A stretch of 64,000 bases of DNA from Tectiglobus sp965224045 (GTDB lineage: Bacteria > Pseudomonadota > Alphaproteobacteria > Rhizobiales > Hyphomicrobiaceae). Made by a program: the position numbers and the translations under genes. Below the pieces are notes generated by a model, which made no database searches, was not told the origin of the DNA, and saw nothing but the letters and a program-made list of their open reading frames with translations. Where the stretch lies: positions 124,001 through 188,000 of the forward strand of contig CBDCYD010000001.1 in the NCBI GenBank assembly GCA_965224045.1. The letters run 5' to 3'. Of this stretch, positions 60,774-64,000 are shown piece after piece (the first letter of the stretch is position 1; each line of letters starts with the position of its first letter).

Positions 60774-62036
60774 ATGGCAGCCATCACGCTCATCCCTGAC
60801 ACGAATGTCTTCATTCAGTGCAAGCTCCTCCATGAACTTCCCTGGCAGGAAGAATTCAGTGGCTTTGATACGGTCACTCTGGCTGTAACGCGTCCGCTGC
60901 AAAAGGAAATCGATAGACAAAAGAACCGTGGCAATGATCGTGTTGGACGCCGCGCGCGAAAGACCGCGGCCATGTTCAAAGACATGATCGTAACTAACTC
61001 GAAGCATGTCATCCGCGAAGAACACCCTCGTGTGGTCCTGGCTATGCGTGCGGATATCAAGCCGGAAGACGGTCAGCGTCCCGAACTCGATATGACTGAT
61101 CGCGACGATCAGATTATTGCCTGCGGTTGTGTGCTGGCGTCGCAGGACCCTGATCGCGACGTGCGACTGCTCACCCATGATTCCGGCCCTATGGCGACGG
61201 CACAACTGGTCGGCCTACCCATTTACCCCGTTCCGGATCATTGGCTTGCACCACCCGAACCCTCTGCATCAGAGAAGAAATTGCGCGTTCTCGAAGCGGA
61301 GGTGAATCGCCTCAAACAAGACGAGCCGATTGTAACCATTCATTGCCTAGATGCTCACGGAAACCAGGTGAGCAGATTGACTCTTGAACAACGGATCAAT
61401 CGACCGCTCGGCTCCGCCGTGGTCGATACTCTCATAAGGACCATTTCGGAACGGCATCCGCTTGCTAGCGACTTCGGATCACGTGAGCCAAGGCGCCGTG
61501 CAATGAGGCATGGCGCATTCTCGTTGCCGGGATTTGATGAAGATTTTATCCCTGCCACAGATGAGCAGATCGAAACCTATCGGAGTGAGACCTATCCAAA
61601 CTGGCTTGAAGCCTGCTGTACGTATCTGGCCACACTTCATACAACGATGAACGCTCTGGCCCACGCGCCGCTCTTTCAGTTCGCGTTGTCCAACACAGGT
61701 ATTCGTCCCGCGAAAAGTGTGTTGGTTGAGTTCACAGCCAACGGCGGAATCGAGATCATGCCGCCGCCTCGCAAGAATGATGACGATCCAGAGCCGAAAC
61801 CAATCGCACTGCCTGCTGTACCCGCTGTCCCATCCGGCCGATGGGTGTCATCACATATGCGCAGCATGGCCGGCATACAACGGCTCTTTGAGATGCAACA
61901 GGCATCCACCGATCTCAAGTCGCTCCGTTCTCCGATGATTTCTGCGCTAGATTTGCAACGCCCACGACGCCTGGACGATGAATTCTACTACAAGCCAAAC
62001 CGTCCCCAGCTTCCTGGCGCGAGCTTTTGCTCTTGA
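60774..62036 (+). CDS. PIN-domain protein, in operon with AbiE-type pair; tail frameshifted
   Basis: The gene starts four bases after the toxin gene, so it belongs to the operon. The first 150 residues form a PIN nuclease: LIPDTNVFIQ with D9, E45 in LQKEID, DRDDQIIACG with D111/D112, and LLTHDSGP with D136. A coiled-coil piece (about 165-180) and a large uncharacterised domain follow. The frame stops at 62036, but sequence continuity resumes in the +1 frame (see next entry), with a TTTT run at 62025-62028 as likely slip point. The truncated form may still be active because the PIN domain is intact. PIN proteins cleave RNA; the combination with AbiE is unusual. Confidence 0.8.
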   Translation: MAAITLIPDTNVFIQCKLLHELPWQEEFSGFDTVTLAVTRPLQKEIDRQKNRGNDRVGRRARKTAAMFKDMIVTNSKHVIREEHPRVVLAMRADIKPEDGQRPELDMTDRDDQIIACGCVLASQDPDRDVRLLTHDSGPMATAQLVGLPIYPVPDHWLAPPEPSASEKKLRVLEAEVNRLKQDEPIVTIHCLDAHGNQVSRLTLEQRINRPLGSAVVDTLIRTISERHPLASDFGSREPRRRAMRHGAFSLPGFDEDFIPATDEQIETYRSETYPNWLEACCTYLATLHTTMNALAHAPLFQFALSNTGIRPAKSVLVEFTANGGIEIMPPPRKNDDDPEPKPIALPAVPAVPSGRWVSSHMRSMAGIQRLFEMQQASTDLKSLRSPMISALDLQRPRRLDDEFYYKPNRPQLPGASFCS

Positions 62037-62247
62037 ATGTAGTCAGTGGCGCCACGGTGGTGAGCCCGAACCGTTTTTCGGTGAAGCGCATTTGCCCGGC
62101 GAAGATTTATCGGGTGAGGGGGCGATTTCTTGCCGTGTCCAAGCCGAAAATCTGTCGACGCCGGCAACGATCACGATACCAACGAAGTTAGTGGTGCGGC
62201 AGATTTCACTCGACGAAAAAGCGCAGTCTCTGATCAATTCACTTTAG
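62030..62247 (+). pseudogene. Out-of-frame C-terminal tail of the PIN-domain gene
   Basis: Removing one T from the run at 62025-62028 joins LPGASF directly to ALECSQWRHGGEPEPFFGEA and on to LVVRQISLDEKAQSLINSL, adding about 70 protein-like residues. Either a one-base insertion broke the gene, or this is a sequence error or phase-variable tract. Confidence 0.65.
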
Positions 62248-62722
62248 AGAATGCTGGCTCAAATTTTCCGGTTTTTGCCGGTATGGTTGGGCGATCCCTC
62301 CCTGCGGTCGGTCGGGCTCTAATTCGCTCCGCTCATCCGAACCCCTATCGGGTTTCGGCCCATGCGGGTCACGATCCCTATCGCAACGTTCTGGACCCGA
62401 ACCTCGATAAATGACATTGCCCGACTTGCTGCGAACCTGACACCGTGCTCGCACTCGTCAAGAACGAGCCTTTCAGGTGGCTCTGCGAGCCATCCTTGAC
62501 AAGCGCTGCGCGCGATGTCTTCCGGAGATGCGGGTCGGGACGGAAGAATGGGCTCCGCAGGGGGCACGAACAAATGAATACGGATTGTGCTCCACACCAT
62601 GCATGTGATCGGAAAGCATGCGGGATGTTTTTTATTCTTAGTTTGCTGACAAACCGGAGCGCGTGGCGATATGCTCGCAGCCTGTCCAATGAATTGCTGG
62701 GCGGTTGTCTGGAGGGTATTGC
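62248..62722. other. Gap between PIN gene and ParA-type gene
   Basis: No gene is seen in these 475 bases. Several short GC stems occur around 62300-62420. A TTTTTTATT stretch near 62630 may end transcription from the PIN operon. GGAGGG at 62711 is the ribosome site of the next gene. Confidence 0.4.
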
Positions 62723-63931
62723 GTGTCCTGGGATTGGGATAAGTTTTGGAGCCGGCTGCAAGACAATGCCACCGAAAGCACGATCGCTTTCGTCATTGTC
62801 GTCGTGCTTGGCTGGATACTTAGGCGCTCGTGGCCGGCGATCAAGAAATGGCTGCAAAGCAAGCAGGATCTTTTGGATGAGATTGACGGCCTGAAGGGTG
62901 ATATCGACAAATTGAAAGAACGGATCGGCACTGCACTCGGTGCCGTTGCACGCGTTGAGGAGAACGGATATCTGCGCGAAGGACAAGGGATCTGGTTGAA
63001 GCAGCCAGTCGTCAAACCCGACGACTATTTTAAGTTCACGCGCGGCACATGCATCCCAATCTGGGTCTTCGCCAATCTCAAGGGTGGTGTCGCCAAGACA
63101 ACAAACGCAGCAAACCTGGCAGCGCATTATGCTTCGCAAGGCGAACGCGTCCTTCTCATCGATCTGGACTATCAAGGCAGTGCGTCATCGATGGGTCTAC
63201 GGGATCACATCAGAACGCGCGTTGATCAAGACTGCCGCGCCACGCGATTGATCGACGGAGGCTACAAGCCTCACGACCTGTTTGATGAGAATTGGGCGCC
63301 ATCGGTCGGCAAAGACGGGATGGTTGACGTTGAAAACTTTCGTCTCGTTTCCGCCGCATGGGATCTCGCCGCCGCTGAAAACCGGCTCATGGTCGAATGG
63401 CTCTTAAGCGCTCGCGACGAAGATATTCGCTACACATTGGCCAAGCTGCTGCATGATGAGCAGGTGCAGCAGCGCTTTGACCGGGTTATCATTGATGCAC
63501 CGCCCCGTCTCACCACGGCTTGTGTGCAAGCGCTCTGCGCGGCAACGCATGTCGTCATTCCTACTGTCTTGGATCAGCTTTCCGTGGAGGCCGTACAAAA
63601 CTTCGTTGGTCAGGTGCGGACATTGAAGAACCACGGCATATGCCCACATATCGACGTTGGCGGGATTGTTGGCTACCGATCAGGGCAGGCGCTTCGTCAA
63701 ATTCCCGACGCGGAAGAGGCCATATTTAAGACGCTACGAGACGCTCAATTGGATGAGAATTTGTACGATCCCAAGGAGACGGTCCCGCACAACCCGCTGC
63801 TCGCTGAATCGGCGGGAGAAGTGATCGCCTACCTACGCTCGGACAAGCCCAGAGAGACAAAGGACGTCAAAGCAGTGTTTGGTAAGTTAGCCAAATCAAT
63901 CGAAGACCGGATGGCCAATCATGCAGGTTAG
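62723..63931 (+). CDS. Membrane-anchored ParA-family ATPase
   Basis: GTG 62723 is chosen because GGAGGG lies six bases before it; it gives 402 residues. A membrane segment (STIAFVIVVVLGWILRR, about 19-35) is followed by a coiled coil (about 45-80) and a ParA-type ATPase: deviant Walker A NLKGGVAKTTNAANLA (residues 119-134), LLIDLDYQGSAS and VIIDAPPRLTTACVQAL. ParA proteins normally partition plasmids and are soluble; a membrane-anchored form beside defence genes is unusual. Its stop overlaps the start of the next gene, so the two are coupled. The function is unknown; it may act as a membrane switch in a defence pathway or in element maintenance. Confidence 0.82.
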   Translation: MSWDWDKFWSRLQDNATESTIAFVIVVVLGWILRRSWPAIKKWLQSKQDLLDEIDGLKGDIDKLKERIGTALGAVARVEENGYLREGQGIWLKQPVVKPDDYFKFTRGTCIPIWVFANLKGGVAKTTNAANLAAHYASQGERVLLIDLDYQGSASSMGLRDHIRTRVDQDCRATRLIDGGYKPHDLFDENWAPSVGKDGMVDVENFRLVSAAWDLAAAENRLMVEWLLSARDEDIRYTLAKLLHDEQVQQRFDRVIIDAPPRLTTACVQALCAATHVVIPTVLDQLSVEAVQNFVGQVRTLKNHGICPHIDVGGIVGYRSGQALRQIPDAEEAIFKTLRDAQLDENLYDPKETVPHNPLLAESAGEVIAYLRSDKPRETKDVKAVFGKLAKSIEDRMANHAG

Positions 63932-64000
63932 CGCCACAAAATCCGCCATACAGGCATACGCCGCCGATCTGAAAGATCGCGAAGGCTCACCCGCCTCGTA
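63921..64000 (+). CDS. Start of a gene overlapping the ParA-type gene; cut by the window edge
   Basis: An ATG at 63921 lies inside the end of the ParA-type gene and opens a frame MQVSATKSAIQAYAADLKDR that continues to the window end. The 11-base overlap indicates coupling, so its product probably works with the membrane-anchored ATPase. Too little is visible for a family call. Confidence 0.6.
   Translation, partial: MQVSATKSAIQAYAADLKDREGSPAS

Larger units (their letters stand above)
12637..64000. mobile_element. Genomic island integrated in tRNA-Leu; right end outside the window
   Basis: The left edge is set by the broken tRNA-Leu and the adjacent integrase. Inside are an integrase, insertion sequences, ardA, a VirD4-like ATPase, a MobC-like protein, a relaxase, a stress-gene cargo and a defence region. 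No matching right attachment site (tRNA-Leu 3' half with CGTCCGC-ACCA) is seen before the window ends, so the full size is unknown. No type IV secretion genes are visible here, so the element is either mobilisable only or has those genes beyond the window. Several nested insertions suggest assembly in steps. Confidence 0.6.

Overview
The window looks like an alphaproteobacterial chromosome, most likely Hyphomicrobiales (Rhizobiales). Supporting signs are a CIRCE-controlled groESL, an hflK-hflC pair, several small proteins of kinds I associate with rhizobial genomes, GC-rich host genes and GTG/TTG starts. I cannot name the genus from sequence alone.

Positions 1-12.4 kb are host-like and concern cell-surface polysaccharide. 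They hold a NeuB-type sugar-acid synthase (cut by the window edge), a DUF2793 protein with a coupled partner, a PhyH-like dioxygenase, two exported proteins, two divergent GT4 glycosyltransferases, an O-antigen-ligase-like membrane protein and a DehI-like protein. A six-copy, roughly 85 bp GC-rich palindromic repeat array lies just 3' of one glycosyltransferase.

At 12.6 kb a tRNA-Leu(UAA) gene breaks off in the anticodon stem-loop, and foreign DNA begins there. A tyrosine integrase follows, then a complete second tRNA-Leu(UAA) whose anticodon loop is split by a 232-nt group I intron. I read this as the left end of an integrated island that fills the rest of the window; its right end is not seen. 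The island carries an IS3-type element, an IS110-type transposase gene, ardA, accessory genes, two convergent-to-plus membrane gene groups, a mobilisation module (frameshifted VirD4/TraG-like ATPase, MobC-like protein, relaxase, probable oriT between them) and a long stress-tolerance cargo. That cargo comprises groES-groEL, a cold-shock protein, a stomatin-like protein with an nfeD remnant, hflK-hflC, a Crp/Fnr regulator, nhaA plus an SLC13/RCK permease, a ribosome hibernation-type protein and many small proteins. Three of the small genes are under 50 codons.

From 48.5 kb the island becomes a mobile and defence region. It has an IS91-type transposase with its tyrosine recombinase, then a serine recombinase facing a pair of inverted sites that bound about 96 bp. 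Next come a Fic protein and, divergent from it, a 1299-residue protein joining a restriction-type nuclease domain, TPR repeats and a PIN-like domain. These are followed by an AbiE-type pair whose toxin is fused to a WYL-like domain and a zinc finger, a PIN-domain protein with a frameshifted tail, and a membrane-anchored ParA-type ATPase overlapping a further gene that runs off the window. Near-identical inverted-repeat operators lie upstream of fic and between the large gene and the AbiE pair, suggesting common control. The 52.9-64 kb block is the best candidate for an undescribed system.
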